Positions 17,811 through 27,493 of a stretch of DNA of 27,493 nucleotides are shown one piece after another. The translations under genes and the position numbers were made by a program. The notes beneath the pieces are model-generated. The model did not search any database, was not told where the DNA came from, and saw nothing but the letters and a program-made list of their open reading frames with translations. Origin of the DNA: Gnetum montanum (lineage: Eukaryota; Streptophyta; Gnetopsida; Gnetales; Gnetaceae). How positions within the stretch are numbered: the first letter of the stretch is position 1; every line of letters starts with the position of its first letter. Location: assembly GCA_015680685.1 (NCBI GenBank), contig MNCI01009485.1, positions 39,018 through 66,510 of the forward strand, in the 5' to 3' direction.

Positions 17811-19642
17811 ATTAATAAAGTACGTTCAGTCTACAACTTTTACCTTGAAATATGTATAGGATAATAGGACATTTTATTACGAGTTGGGACTATAAAGAAT
17901 TCAATAGCATCATGTCTAGAATTCAAGGGAGAAGGACAACTCCTCATACCTTGAAAGAGGTAGATTTAAACCAAAAATTTAACTAAGGGTAAGCCTTAGA
18001 CTCATAAGTATCTTACACATAATAAATTTCATTATTTTAAAACAATATTCTTTAAGTACATTGTTAATAAGTCAAGATAGCTACATAGCTTAGTTTTGGA
18101 TAATGCTTATTAGTGTTTGATTTTTATTAAATACTTACTAGGATGAGTTACTAAGGTAGAAAGTGTGTGTTATATTGAACCTAGTTTCTTTGAAAGTAAA
18201 AGGCATCTATCTATATTAAGTCGTGTGAGCAACCCTTACAAAATGAAATTGGCTTCCACATGAACTGCATGATTGAACCTGATCAGATATTAAATTTCTT
18301 ATAGAAAAGAAAAAAGAAAAAATGATGACAAAGAAAAACAAAATAATGAAAAAAAAACAAAAAAAGAAGATTGCAAACAAACAAAATAAAATGTAAGAAA
18401 TGAAAAGGAAAAAACAAAAATGACCCTACAAGAACCTTCAATTATGAGCTGAGCCCCACTCCCACAAGAACCTTACAGTTGGGGTGATGTTTTAAATTCA
18501 TAATTTCAAGCATCCCATAAGAACCCCCTTTTGTAAGCAGAGTGTTTACGGGTTAGGTACCAATTATTAATCTACTCTCAATGTCACTACCTTAGAACTA
18601 GGGTATAACATTGGCAGTGAAGGAGTCACTCATCCACAATTGGTATCTTAATGAACATTTTCACTTCTAATCATTTCTTTTACTTCGTTATTTCGTTACA
18701 TTGCTTATATTTCTTGGTACTTTTTAGACTATTATTTTTCTTTGTTTTTGTTTTGTACTTCTTATATTATTGTTTTCTCTTTTTTTTACCTCGTTTTTAA
18801 TTTTTGATATTTCTCTTTTTCATTTTTGTTGAGTTATCATCCCATTTTTGTTTTACATGGTTATCTTTTTTAACTCGTGGTGCTTTTGTGCATGGTTTTT
18901 TTTGTGTTTCCCATCATGTCTTCCATAGGTGTTGGTGGTCGAGATCCCTATTATGGTGACCAATGATGGATATTAACACTTGTTTACCCATTGCCTTTGG
19001 TTCCCTCTTAGTTTGGATATATAAAACCAAGGGCATTTCTTGCTTTTGGTATATTCTTTGATCATGTTTTCTTTTAATAATTTATCATTGCTAATTAACC
19101 TAAGTATGTTACATACTTAGCTTAATTAGGGGGGAGGATAACCAAGTAATAAATAATATAATAATAGGGTATAACCAAATTGGAAGCTAAACCAAGAACA
19201 AGTTAGGGAATGAGTTAGATGTAAGTAATGCATCTTGGATCCTTAAATCATAAGAGAGGTTTAAACCTTGAGGTTATAAGACATTTTTACACCTAATGAA
19301 GCAGACCTTGTGAGGTGACATTAAGCCCAAGTAATCCTAGGTAGGGCCTTCCTAACCCAATTATATGTGGACTCATATCCAAAAGTAAGAATTTATCATC
19401 AAAAGAGGAATAAGCATATAAACATATTTAATAAATAATTTGTAAATAAACATTTGGTTAATGGACAAGTCTAATTTTTGTTTAATATCTATATGTTTTT
19501 AATGTATTAAATTTTGAATAACTAAAAGAATATCTTGGAATCACATTAGTATAATTTTATGCATCTATTAATGTTTTATTTATTTATTTATTTTATTTTT
19601 GCCTTTATGGCTAGGCATTGGTCATAGGCTAGTTGAGAGTTG
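17811..19642 (+). other. post-integrase noncoding region of Athila element
   Basis: 1.8 kb of AT-rich sequence in the place where some Athila elements carry an env-like ORF. I see no long frame. A small start at 18919 (M-S-S-I-G-V-G-G-R-D-P-Y-Y-G-D) reads hydrophobic afterwards but has two stops within 55 codons. An A/G-rich stretch lies at 18302-18420. A purine run AGGGGGGAGGA at 19127-19139 looks like a polypurine tract but is about 500 bases from the LTR. The bases directly before the LTR are only weakly purine-rich. Confidence 0.5.
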
Positions 19643-21993
19643 TGTTGAACCCCAAAAATTAGTTTAGTTTTAAATAAAGTATTTTATTAAAGGCATGCAT
19701 TTTAATTGATTTTATATTGTTAATTAATGTTAAATTGATATTTATTGTATTTTAGTTTAGTGGTAAGTATTAGTATTAGTCATCAATTTATTTTTATTAA
19801 TATTATTATATATTAATGTGACTATAATTATATTTATAAAATTATGTAAACATTATATATAATCATAGATGTAAATAATATAAAAACATTATATATCATG
19901 TTAATGTTATATATACTTACATATATTTTTACATAAACTATATAAACATTATATTATATAATAATTATAATAATCTTATTATATAAATATTATAGAAATG
20001 TTATAGTTATATATAAACTATATAAATAATATATATTATTGGGCAACAAGTCCATCGGGATGTCATGGCACTTCATGCGCTCCGGTGGCAATGGCAACAT
20101 GGGCGAACATCAAGCATTTCCTGAAACAATGATGGCCGGTGAGCTAGAGCAACATCAAGGACACCATTTAAGCCAAGCCTAGAGTTCTAAGCATGCAAAG
20201 ATAACAAGGGTTTTTGCAGCTGGAGGGATAATGGCAGTAGAAACAAATAATGGCGACAGCAATGCACGCACGAGAGAGACAGCGGCAAGGAATAGCATGA
20301 GTAGCAGTAACAACACATGCAACAAGGACGACTATGATAGTGAATAAGGGATAGCAAAACGTGCGGTTGCACAATAGCAATAAGGAATAAGGGTTGGCAG
20401 GACACGCAGCTACGACAGTGAACAGGGGACAAAGAAACATGCGGTGCACACAATAGCAACAAGGGTTGGCAGGATGCCCAACTACTGCATGATGGCTGAC
20501 AATCACAAATGCAGCAAGGGTTTCTTTATAGAGTATCAAAGTGTCATGACGAACTGCAAAGTGGGAGCAGAGCAAAGCAGAGCAAAAACTACTCTCATAG
20601 ATAGCGGCATTCATTTTTGTTACAGCAATAGTAGCAGCAAAAATAGTATTGTATATAGACACGGGATTATCAGTTTATCCAAAACAAAATCAACATTTTT
20701 GTATTGTTGTAATCCTTCCAAGTTCATGATATTCACCTCCATCATCATATTCACTGCACAAAAGCCTCCACATTCATTCACATCGCAACACCAAAACACA
20801 AAAACGCAAACCCATATTTTTGTTCTGCAGGGCTAGCCTGACATGCAAATCCAAAGGATGGTGCAGGTACGGGGCACTAGTATTTTGTGCGACAACTCTA
20901 ACGCAGAAGAGAGACACACCATGAAAGATGTTGCAGCACTACTCAAGGAGATCCTCCATAACTCATATGGTAATGCAAGTAAACTTGGAATTTCTGCAAC
21001 CCTCATCATCATGCAAATGCAACCTAGATTTCTAATCCCCAAACAAGATCTCCATCAACAAGAGAGGAGATTTGCATGGCTATAGATGTACATCTATCCT
21101 ACAAGAAAAGAAAAATCAAATGTGACAAGGCTTGTCATTGAGAATGTCCACGTGGATGGGTACAGGGTGGCAAGGATGTGAATGTGATAAGCAACAATCT
21201 TCAATTGGCACTATGGGTTTTCTCAAGCGACACATTTGTAGCAATGGTCTAATCAATAACACCAATATAAATGGTGAACATGTGGAGTGAAGCATCACAT
21301 AAGATGAAGATATGGCTTCCATTAGATTCCATGTTAATTTAAGGATGATAAACTTGGCACCTACACCAAAAATAATTGATTGGTATCGAATTCTTCAATA
21401 TCCATCTATTATTAAAAATAATTATTTTTAAACATTGTTAGAGTATAAAAACTCCTTCAACATTGTATTTGGGGGTGTGCATACATGTTGAGAAAATTTA
21501 TTTTTGAGCAAACAGGAGAAGAGAAAGAGTTGATACCAATAAATTTCACATCAAATTGGAATTAATTATTCTTGTGATTATTGTTGAAGATTTGTTGAGC
21601 CTTGTAGCAATTCTTGTAATCCATTATCGAATGATCAAAATTGCTGCACTGTGGAGATGGCGAGCCAGAATCACAATTTAGGCAAAGTCTCCCTTGTGGT
21701 CTTCAATTATTATCTATAATTTTGATTTGATTTAATTATTAATTTTTATTCTTGAACTTAATGTTAGAAGTTAGGGTGAAAATTTATGATTATACTTATG
21801 AGTGACAGGCATAAGTATGGAATTTAATTAGATTCAATTCTAATTATTTATTGTTTTGATGATTCTTTGATTTTTTAAACTGTTTCTCCATGGATACAAC
21901 TCATGCGTTAGCCACAGATGAGGTGACTTCTCTACAATGAAAAAAAGATAAAATTTTAAAGGTATCCAACATCAAATTTTTCTTGGCTCATCA
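19643..21993 (+). repeat. 3' LTR of Athila/Tat element
   Basis: 2351 bases, TGTTGAACCCC to GGCTCATCA. It contains an AT-rich, palindrome-laden stretch (about 19700-20040, repeated ATATAAACATTATAT-like words) missing from the assembled 5' LTR. It also has a locally duplicated unit of about 80 bases (about 20345-20424 and 20425-20500, each with AGGGTTGGCAGGA) and TATAAAAA at 21444-21451. Confidence 0.9.
20831..21085 (+). pseudogene. captured LRR receptor-kinase 3' exon fragment (3' LTR copy)
   Basis: Same fragment as at 10769 in the other LTR. A TTTTTGTTCTGCAG acceptor-like sequence ends at 20830. A frame in phase 0 then reads M-Q-I-Q-R-M-V-Q-V-R-G, then A-E-E-R-H-T-M-K-D-V-A-A-L-L-K-E-I. The kinase-family Pro after N is Ala here, and the Pro of E-R-P-T is His in both LTRs. 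After a TAG at the second codon (20834) the frame is open for 83 codons to 21085, longer than in the 5' LTR because of small indels. The acceptor dinucleotide is better preserved here (CAG versus TAG). Confidence 0.65.
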
Positions 21994-21998
21994 AAAAT

Positions 21999-22520
21999 TT
22001 CTTTGGAAAGATAAATTTCGTTAAGAAATTTATCCCTGAATTCACTAAAATTACTAAGCCTCTTATGCATATGCTAAAGAAAGATGTCCTAGTAGAAAAA
22101 ACACTAGAATCAAAAAAAGCTTTATCAAAAATTAAGAAATCCATTTAGGAAGCTCCTTATTTGGTAAAGCCAAAATTGAAAGAAGACTTTTGGTTATATG
22201 CTTTTACTTCAAATGATTCAGTTGTTGCTATTTTAACTCAAAAAGATGAAGGTCAAGATCAACCGAATGGACTTTTTTGGATATTAATTGAAAGGTTCAA
22301 AGTTTAATTATTCAAACTTAGAGAAATAAGCATTCACAGTTGCTAAGGCACTTCACCATTTCAAGTATTATTTGGAAAGCTGATTAATTTATATTATGCT
22401 AATAAAGTTTGTAATTACACAATTCTTAGCTCAAAATGAAATTGGATTGAAAAGAGGAGGGTGGCTCATAAAGCTTCAAGTTTAAAATTCTCATTAGAAA
22501 TATGAAAAATCATTAAAAGA
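21999..22520 (+). pseudogene. Tat-like RT C-terminus and degenerate RNase H
   Basis: F-F-G-K-I-N-F-V-K-K-F-I-P-E-F follows directly from the L-R-S left at 9988, showing the two halves belong together. K-P-L-M-H-M-L-K-K-D-V comes next. The retroviral-type RNase H is recognisable by order (D-F-W-L-Y-A-F-T-S-N-D-S-V-V-A-I-L) but lacks the usual first Asp of L-x-x-D and is split by stops at about 22148 and 22305 and by further shifts. Degenerate connection-type RNase H is typical of Tat elements that carry the additional archaeal-type enzyme, here found at 8405-8851. Confidence 0.75.
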
Positions 22521-23473
22521 ATGGGATTAGTGAAGTTAATGGCTAGAGAAAATGAATTATGTGCACTTAAGACTCATGAAGGGAATTGGTATGATGAGAT
22601 TCTAGAATTGCTTGATACACGAAAAGTTCCCAATACCCTAACTACAAGTCAAAAGAGAGCTTTCTTCAAAAAGGAAAATAAATTTATGGCTAAAGTTGGG
22701 GTTTTATATAAAAAGGATTTTAGAGGGTTTTTGTTGGAATGTGTTCACAATGATCAAATTGGTCCTATCTTAGAAAAATTCCATGACCATTCTAATTTGT
22801 CCTATGAATCTCCTAAGTTTACTATGAAACATATACTTCACTATGATTTTTATTGGCCTACTATGTACCAAGATATTAGTTAGAAAATTCAAGGATGTTA
22901 CAAATGTCATATTCATGAATCAAAAATCAAAAAGCCTAGAGCTCCTTTAAAGCCAGTAATTGTAGATAGATCATTTCAACAATGGGGCTTAGATTTTATT
23001 AGTATAATTACTCCATTGAGAGAAGGACATAAACTTATTCTCATAATTATCAATTATTTTACCAAATGGTCTAAAGAAAAATCTCTAAGAAGAATTTTAG
23101 CATCAGATGTGATTAAGTTCTTGGAAGATCAGATTCTAAGTCATTTTGAACCCCCCGAAGTGTCTAGCTTTTCAATTTGAAGAATTGATAACATGGGTGT
23201 TGAAAAAAACCATATTTCTATTTTCTTCTTCAAATTATTATCCTTAGGGAAATGGCTTAGTTGAATCTACAAATAAAAGGGTTATTTCCTACATTAGGAA
23301 GTTAATGGATGGGAATCCAGGAAATTGGATTGATTAGTTGCAATCTACATTATGGACTAATCGTATTAGATTTAAGAAGGCTATTGGAACTTTAGCTTAT
23401 AACTTGTTCATTATAAGCTATTGGAACTTGTTTGTTATAAGCTATTGAATTAATTATTTGAAATCTATATTAT
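22521..23473 (+). pseudogene. Ty3/Tat-like integrase
   Basis: Open from 22521 to 22883 with a pre-integrase segment (L-D-T-R-K-V-P-N-T-L-T, then K-V-G-V-L-Y-K-K). The zinc domain follows (H-D-H near 22779, C-Y-K-C-H after a TAG at 22881). The core has W-G-L-D-F-I-S near 22984, with the first Asp intact, and N-G-L-V-E-S-T-N-K near 23252, with the Glu. The region of the middle Asp (about 23155-23200) is scrambled. The C-terminal L-W-T-N-R-I-R block is at about 23353. A duplication of about 23 bp with TTATAAGCTATTG (23402-23447) disrupts the L-V-Y-G region. The frame is cut by the LTR at 23474. Confidence 0.8.
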
Positions 23474-23537
23474 TGATGAGTGGCGAGGTACCCCTACACT
23501 CAACCATACGAATACGAGCGTTACACACACAATCCAC

Positions 23538-23632
23538 TCGAACTTCGTAGACTAAGTGCCTACATGCCTCATAGAACACTTAANAGTCGAACTTCGTAGA
23601 CTAAGTGCCTACATGCCTCATAGAACACTTAA
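23538..23632. repeat. 46-bp exact duplication around an N
   Basis: 23538-23583 and 23587-23632 are identical and separated only by N-A-G. This is the pattern left when two overlapping contig ends are joined across an assembly gap, so it is probably not biological. Confidence 0.85.
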
Positions 23633-24242
23633 GGTTAATCATTCATTGTCTTCCCAGACTTACTTGTATTTGTCACAGTTGTATGGTTAAGTAAGTTTGA
23701 GGTATGTGATTTTTATATCTTTTCTGTTTTATCTCCTATGCTAACGAGGTGAAGGGTGAAGAAACTAATTAACTAACTTTAACTAACTAACTAAGCCTTA
23801 ATTAACCTAGCCTCAGCATCCGTTCCCACTTACTGTTCACATCCTGAACTAATGCAACCTTGGTTACCAAACGCTATTCATTGCTGGGATCACCAAGCAT
23901 AACGCATGTGCTTGAAGTGGTCGTACTGAATGCACTTAACTACGGGAGAAGGGTTGAGAAAGATTTAATTAACTAATAAAGCATTTAAATGAAGAATAAT
24001 AAATAACAATAAGTAAAGTCCTAATTAGCCTAATCCATGCACTGCAAAGTTTATCCAATAAGTTCGCCTTTATTTTCGTACACAAACTTGTGTTCAGGTA
24101 TAATATTTGCTCAAATAAAGATCCGTTCACTTTGGAGCTCCTATTATGAGCACATGAAAATTATTATATCTCTAGAAAGGTAAAACTGCTAGAGTTTCGC
24201 TACGGTCTAGGCCTAGAATGAGAAACAAGGGAGAGCTGCCTC

Positions 24243-24251
24243 TTATTTATA
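24243..24251 (-). promoter_or_regulatory. TATA box of minus-strand LTR
   Basis: TATAAATAA on the minus strand, followed by GAGGCAGC, 66 bases inside the LTR end. It implies a very short U3 with transcription towards lower coordinates. Confidence 0.5.
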
Positions 24252-25589
24252 GACTTGGCGATGCACTGCGATATCGCGTACACGATCTTGCGGGGGATGC
24301 GATATCGCGTCCCATCATACCCCCATGACTGAATGAAAACTCATCCTCGAGTTCCTTACAAAATAGTTGGAAGGTATGGGATTATTAACTTAAATGGAAC
24401 TAATGGTGAATGGGATGACATGTGAACGGATCATCATTACAGAACAAAACAAAATTGGTGTTCACGACAACAAGAGTGAACACTTTATACATTTGACATT
24501 AGGCCTCATTTGGCAGCTGAGAGAGAAGAGAAGAGAGAGAAGAAGTTTGCTACTGCTAATGCCAAGATTGCGTCTTTCGTTGTCCATTCGTAAGCACGCC
24601 ATCGATCTTGCTCCTTGCATAGCTGCTTCAACACTGGTCCATTCCACGTGTTCCCTCCAGATCCAATCCGTTGTTGCATGATTACCATCTACACACACAA
24701 CACAGTCTTGTATTAGCAAGGGTAAATGAATTTCAATGCAGTTGATACCTTGCCTCAGTGAAAGGTCCATTGGCTGAATTGTGGTATGGCTGATACAAGT
24801 CTGGAGATATAATCATGGTGACTACCGAAGGTGTAGGGGCTAGGAGAAAATCAAAAAAATTGGACCAGGACCCCCATGACTAAGAGCAAACCTTCGGTAG
24901 CGATAGAATGGAGAAGGAAAAAGAACAAGAAAGATGGAGAAAAAGAGACAAATATAGCATCGATGGAATGGATGTCAAGATGGAAATGAAAAAAATAGTA
25001 GTAATTGCAACAATGTTAAGGGAAACAATTTAACTTATGCACTAAAAAGGAATGTCAATGGGTCCTCCCCAAAGTAGGCTCATGCCCTTAATGCCCTGAC
25101 AAACCCACATTCGAAGAGTCCGTAGGCTCTGGGAATGTCATTTGGAGTAAGAGTTAAAGTCTTAACCACAAGAATTTACCAAAAATAAAACAATGCATCC
25201 ACCAAAATATACACTAATGATACAACTAGCAATGAGGTGAACAATGGAGAGAAGGATGGAGAGAATTGAGTGGAATAGAATCCCAAGAACAAGGTGGTGT
25301 ACAACCCCTTGTGTGTTTAATGATTAATGTGACTTAGTAGATCTCATTCCAAGTTCGGCTTCAAACATACCACATCTAGTGACTTCGCATTAATGCATTC
25401 GTCCAATTCATCCTCTTGAAGTAACAAGAATGCCTTTACCCAAGAGCAACCACCATTCCGACGAAACGAAGGAGGAGAGAATGGGAAACGAGAAGGGCCT
25501 TAGTTAGAGGGAACATTTTTATTTTAGTTCCATAACCAGTGCTTGTAGCCCAAATGATTATTTCGTCTAAGGGGTGTGCTTTGAATTCT

Positions 25590-25625
25590 TACTCTTTTTT
25601 TTCTTTTTTTTCTTTTTTCTTTTTG
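25590..25625 (+). repeat. polypyrimidine (T/C) tract
   Basis: Low-complexity T-runs separated by single C bases, with the minus strand correspondingly A/G-rich. Function unknown. Confidence 0.8.
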
Positions 25626-26115
25626 TTTTATGTATTTATGCGTGAGAACCACACCATGCAAAGACTTTGTTATTTTTATTTTCTTAGCTTCCCGATGATT
25701 GGGTAATGTCAGAACAGTAAGAAAACTCAAGAAGAAAACATCCAAGCACCTAAGAGAATGGCCAACACAAAAGCATCAAGTTCCTTTGAAGTCACACCCT
25801 TTTCAATCCTTGAGTCCGTCCTTAGTTTGAGAAATACCTAGTCACCAATTCGTTATAGTTCTTATTTAGAAAGGGACTGTACAATTCCAAGCTAAGAGAG
25901 ACCATAGAACTTGTGGATGTATGGATGAAGTGGACTTATTGCCTGCCATATCAAAAGAACCATACCTTAGTATCAACATCGTAACTTAGAGGTAAAAACC
26001 AAACATTAACGATGAATAGGATAGTAGTTCATACCATCATGAAGAACACTTATTAAATGACAAACCTACAAGATGGATCACACACACACACAAAATGAAA
26101 AAGTATAACGATATT

Positions 26116-26190
26116 GTAAAACAAAAATAACAAAAGTTAAAGAAATTTGTAAAACAAAAATGTGTAAGACAAAAAATGTGTAAAACAAAA
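26116..26190 (+). repeat. degenerate TGTAAAACAAAAA repeats
   Basis: At least four imperfect copies of a TGTAAAACAAAAA-type word within 75 bases, with variants such as TGTAAGACAAAAA. Probably slippage-derived. Confidence 0.7.
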
Positions 26191-26441
26191 ACTTAAAAAG
26201 AACATAGGGTCCTAAATGATTATCATAGGTGGCCTTGTTCCCCATGACTGAATGGAAAGGGAGAGATATGAAATAATGAGCACCTGTTTGAATTTCTTAA
26301 AAGTGTCCAACTTCTCCCGATTGATGTTTTCAGGTTAAGGGGTGGAAGTTGGTGACGCTCATACTCCAATGTATCTATGCCTTCATTGTCATCATGAGTT
26401 ATTCCCCTAGTTCATTCCATGCATGTTGGTTGGTTGCTCTA

Positions 26442-27050
26442 TCAATTAGCTATCAACCATGGAGTGTTCACTTGTCGTGTGGTTGCTACATACAGGCACC
26501 TTTGTTTCAAATTTTCCAAGGCACACCTATTGCATGTAGGAGGTGCTGAGCATTCCTCCATGTCATCACCCTCTGAGTCACTGTATGTGATGCATGGAAC
26601 TTTCTTCTTCTCGATCTTTCTATAAATGTTTACCTTAGATATTTCCAAGGAAATATCGTGGATTCCTGGGCATGCATCTATTGTACTTAGCCATGTCCTT
26701 CCCATTATAATTGGGAAGTCCCCTCTGTTGTTGTTGACTTCTATCACTAGGAAATCAGTTGGGTATGACCAATCACACACAATGGTAACAATGTCCTCCA
26801 CCAATCCCAAGGGAATGGTGATGGACTAGTCAGCCATCTCAAGTTGAATATTGCTCTTCTTGAGTTGGGGCAGGTTCCAGGCTTGATACATTTCTCGTGA
26901 GACTAAGTTGACTCTGGAACTTGAGTCAAGAAAAGCCTTATGAGGTTCATTCCTAGTAACTTGGAGGTAGATTAAGGGACTTCTAGGATCAGAGAGTTTC
27001 CTAGGAAGGTGGCCTACCTTGATCCAATTAGTTACAATATGTGTTAACAT
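26442..27050 (-). pseudogene. Ty3-type aspartic protease, active site altered
   Basis: Starts in the frame from 27050 and continues in the same frame past a TAG (about 26826) to 26442. The core reads K-A-F-L-D-S-S-S-R-V-N-L-V-S, where D-[ST]-G-[SA] is expected, so the Gly is Ser (a G-to-A type change). The second half has D-F-L-V-I-E-V, then I-I-M-G-R-T-W-L-S-T-I-D-A, the conserved I-L-G-R-x-[FW]-L block of plant Ty3 proteases. An acidic linker follows (S-D-S-E-G-D-D-M-E-E). The RT that should follow is missing. Confidence 0.75.
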
Positions 27051-27493
27051 AACAGTATGCGTTGAGCTCTAGTATTGGTTTGAAGGGAGCTCCGAAGCCT
27101 TATTTGTTGGAGGAGCATGTACAAACTCAACCGCTTGTGGTTGTGAGAGCTTGTCTGGGCTTTCAGTTCTGAAGAAAGGTATTCTCTTCTTGCGGTTGTT
27201 AGAACTAGCAACGGGTTGAATGTTTACAGCTCTCATAGCATTACGTTGCTGCAGTTGAGTTGGGAGTTCCCCTTACATTGTTGGAGTGGGTGGTAGTAGA
27301 ACTACCGACATAAGAGTGGCAGACGAATTTGGAGGATGGTATGGATGTAGAGTGTCTCCCAAAGAAGAAGGAGTCCTAAAATACTCCTGAACTTGGTAGT
27401 GATGTTGTGGAGTTATGTGACCCATAGAGTCACTTGGAGAAACCAGCTTTTGCACGTAATAGCCATAAGGGTCGGGTTGCCGGTAAGTGTATT
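27051..27493 (-). pseudogene. gag-protease linker of minus-strand Ty3 element
   Basis: Minus-strand coding remnants rich in Pro, Gln, Ser and His. A 60-codon frame at 27273-27455 is followed, with stops and a shift, by N-N-R-K-K-R-I-P-F-F-R near 27190 and further Pro/Ser-rich sequence leading into the protease. No zinc knuckle or capsid core is visible before the window ends. Confidence 0.5.

Larger units (their letters stand above)
9989..21993 (+). mobile_element. Athila/Tat-type Ty3 LTR retrotransposon, nested
   Basis: Bounded by LTRs that start TGTTRAACCCCAAAAATTAG and end TTGGCYCATCA. The interior has a tRNA-Asp-type primer site, Athila-like gag, a pre-protease block, retropepsin, RT, RNase H and integrase in Ty3 order, followed by a long noncoding stretch. 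It sits inside the RT of another Ty3 element. No intact target duplication is visible (GATCT before, AAAAT after). The LTRs differ by roughly one base in ten by eye plus several indels, so the insertion is old. Confidence 0.88.
21994..23473 (+). mobile_element. Ty3/Tat-like retrotransposon, 3' half
   Basis: Resumes the RT broken at 9988 and continues to integrase. It ends where a minus-strand LTR begins at 23474. Together with 8298-9988 it forms one element with two younger insertions. Confidence 0.8.
23474..24317 (-). repeat. 3' LTR of minus-strand Ty3 element
   Basis: Bounded by TGATG at 23474 and CATCA at 24317, a perfect 5-bp inverted terminus. On the minus strand it is preceded by a short purine run (ATGGGGGTA, 24318-24326) and begins TGATGGGACG. 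TATAAATAA lies at 24243-24251 (minus). Two copies of the 10-bp palindrome GCGATATCGC lie just inside the end. Its left side cuts an integrase frame. The partner LTR would lie beyond the window. Confidence 0.65.
24327..26441 (-). other. internal region of minus-strand element without recognisable pol
   Basis: About 2.1 kb between the LTR and the protease where RT, RNase H and integrase would be expected. I find no RT or integrase motif on either strand. Next to the LTR, the minus strand reads GAACTCGAGGATGAG, similar to the pol end of many plant Ty3 elements. Other content is a purine stretch at 24508-24540, an unassigned 102-codon minus frame at 24462-24770 (W-I-W-R-E-H-V-E-W near its middle), a polypyrimidine tract at 25590-25625, and TGTAAAACAAAAA-like repeats at 26116-26190. 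Confidence 0.5.

Noticed and set aside
19127-19139. AGGGGGGAGGA as polypurine tract defining an LTR start near 19141
   Set aside because: The 5' LTR clearly begins at the TGTTAAACCCC matching 19643; using 19141 would leave no matching 5' end.
19700-20040. AT-rich palindromic stretch as a replication origin or matrix-attachment region
   Set aside because: It is LTR sequence; AT richness alone does not support either function.
26116-26190. Short repeats as a CRISPR-like or satellite array
   Set aside because: Units are irregular and A-rich with no spacers; slippage explains them, and this is plant DNA.
26349-26829. Plus-strand ORFs over the minus-strand protease
   Set aside because: Shadows of the protease frame; no domain content.

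Overview
This is plant nuclear DNA made entirely of decayed, partly nested retroelements. I see no intact host gene, tRNA or rRNA. The evidence is an endogenous plant pararetrovirus (Caulimoviridae), an Athila/Tat-type Ty3 LTR retrotransposon with a tRNA-Asp-type primer site, a second Ty3 element carrying the extra archaeal-type RNase H known from plant Tat elements, and many C-to-T/G-to-A stop codons of the kind methylated silent DNA accumulates. The species cannot be named from the sequence. Five single Ns (253, 419, 4371, 10016, 13194) plus one at 23584 appear to mark assembly joins, and some hide missing or duplicated sequence.

Region 1 (1-8297): an endogenous caulimovirid, minus strand. 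From 8297 down to 1041 lies what looks like nearly one full genome unit, opened inside the protease: protease C-terminus, reverse transcriptase (RT), RNase H, a C-terminal extension, an intergenic promoter with TATA box and 25-bp repeats, a leader with a 45-codon membrane micro-ORF, a 5'-proximal ORF of unknown function, then movement protein, coiled coil, coat protein, zinc knuckle and protease N-terminus. Domains stay in one frame broken only by stop codons. A second copy of the movement-protein/coiled-coil part (1-1040) lies on the opposite strand, so 1-1040 and 3063-4103 form a large inverted repeat around a 2-kb spacer.

Region 2 (8298-9988 and 21994-23473): two halves of a plus-strand Ty3/Tat-like element. 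The first half encodes an archaeal-type RNase H running in frame into RT. The second half resumes RT and continues to a degenerate RNase H and integrase. RNase H before RT is not the usual Tat order.

Region 3 (9989-21993): a 12-kb Athila/Tat element that inserted into the RT of region 2. It has two long LTRs, a tRNA-Asp-like primer site, and gag, protease, RT, RNase H and integrase, all disabled and with catalytic residues lost. Its LTRs contain what looks like a captured 3' exon of an LRR receptor-like kinase gene, preceded by a splice-acceptor-like sequence.

Region 4 (23474-27493): the 3' part of a minus-strand Ty3 element. It has an LTR (23474-24317), a short purine tract, about 2 kb with no recognisable pol, then protease and gag-like coding towards the window end. 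This LTR interrupts the integrase of region 2.

The genes do not now work as a system. The stretches that could still act are the caulimovirid inverted repeat (possible hairpin RNA), the viral promoter/leader and the LTR promoters.
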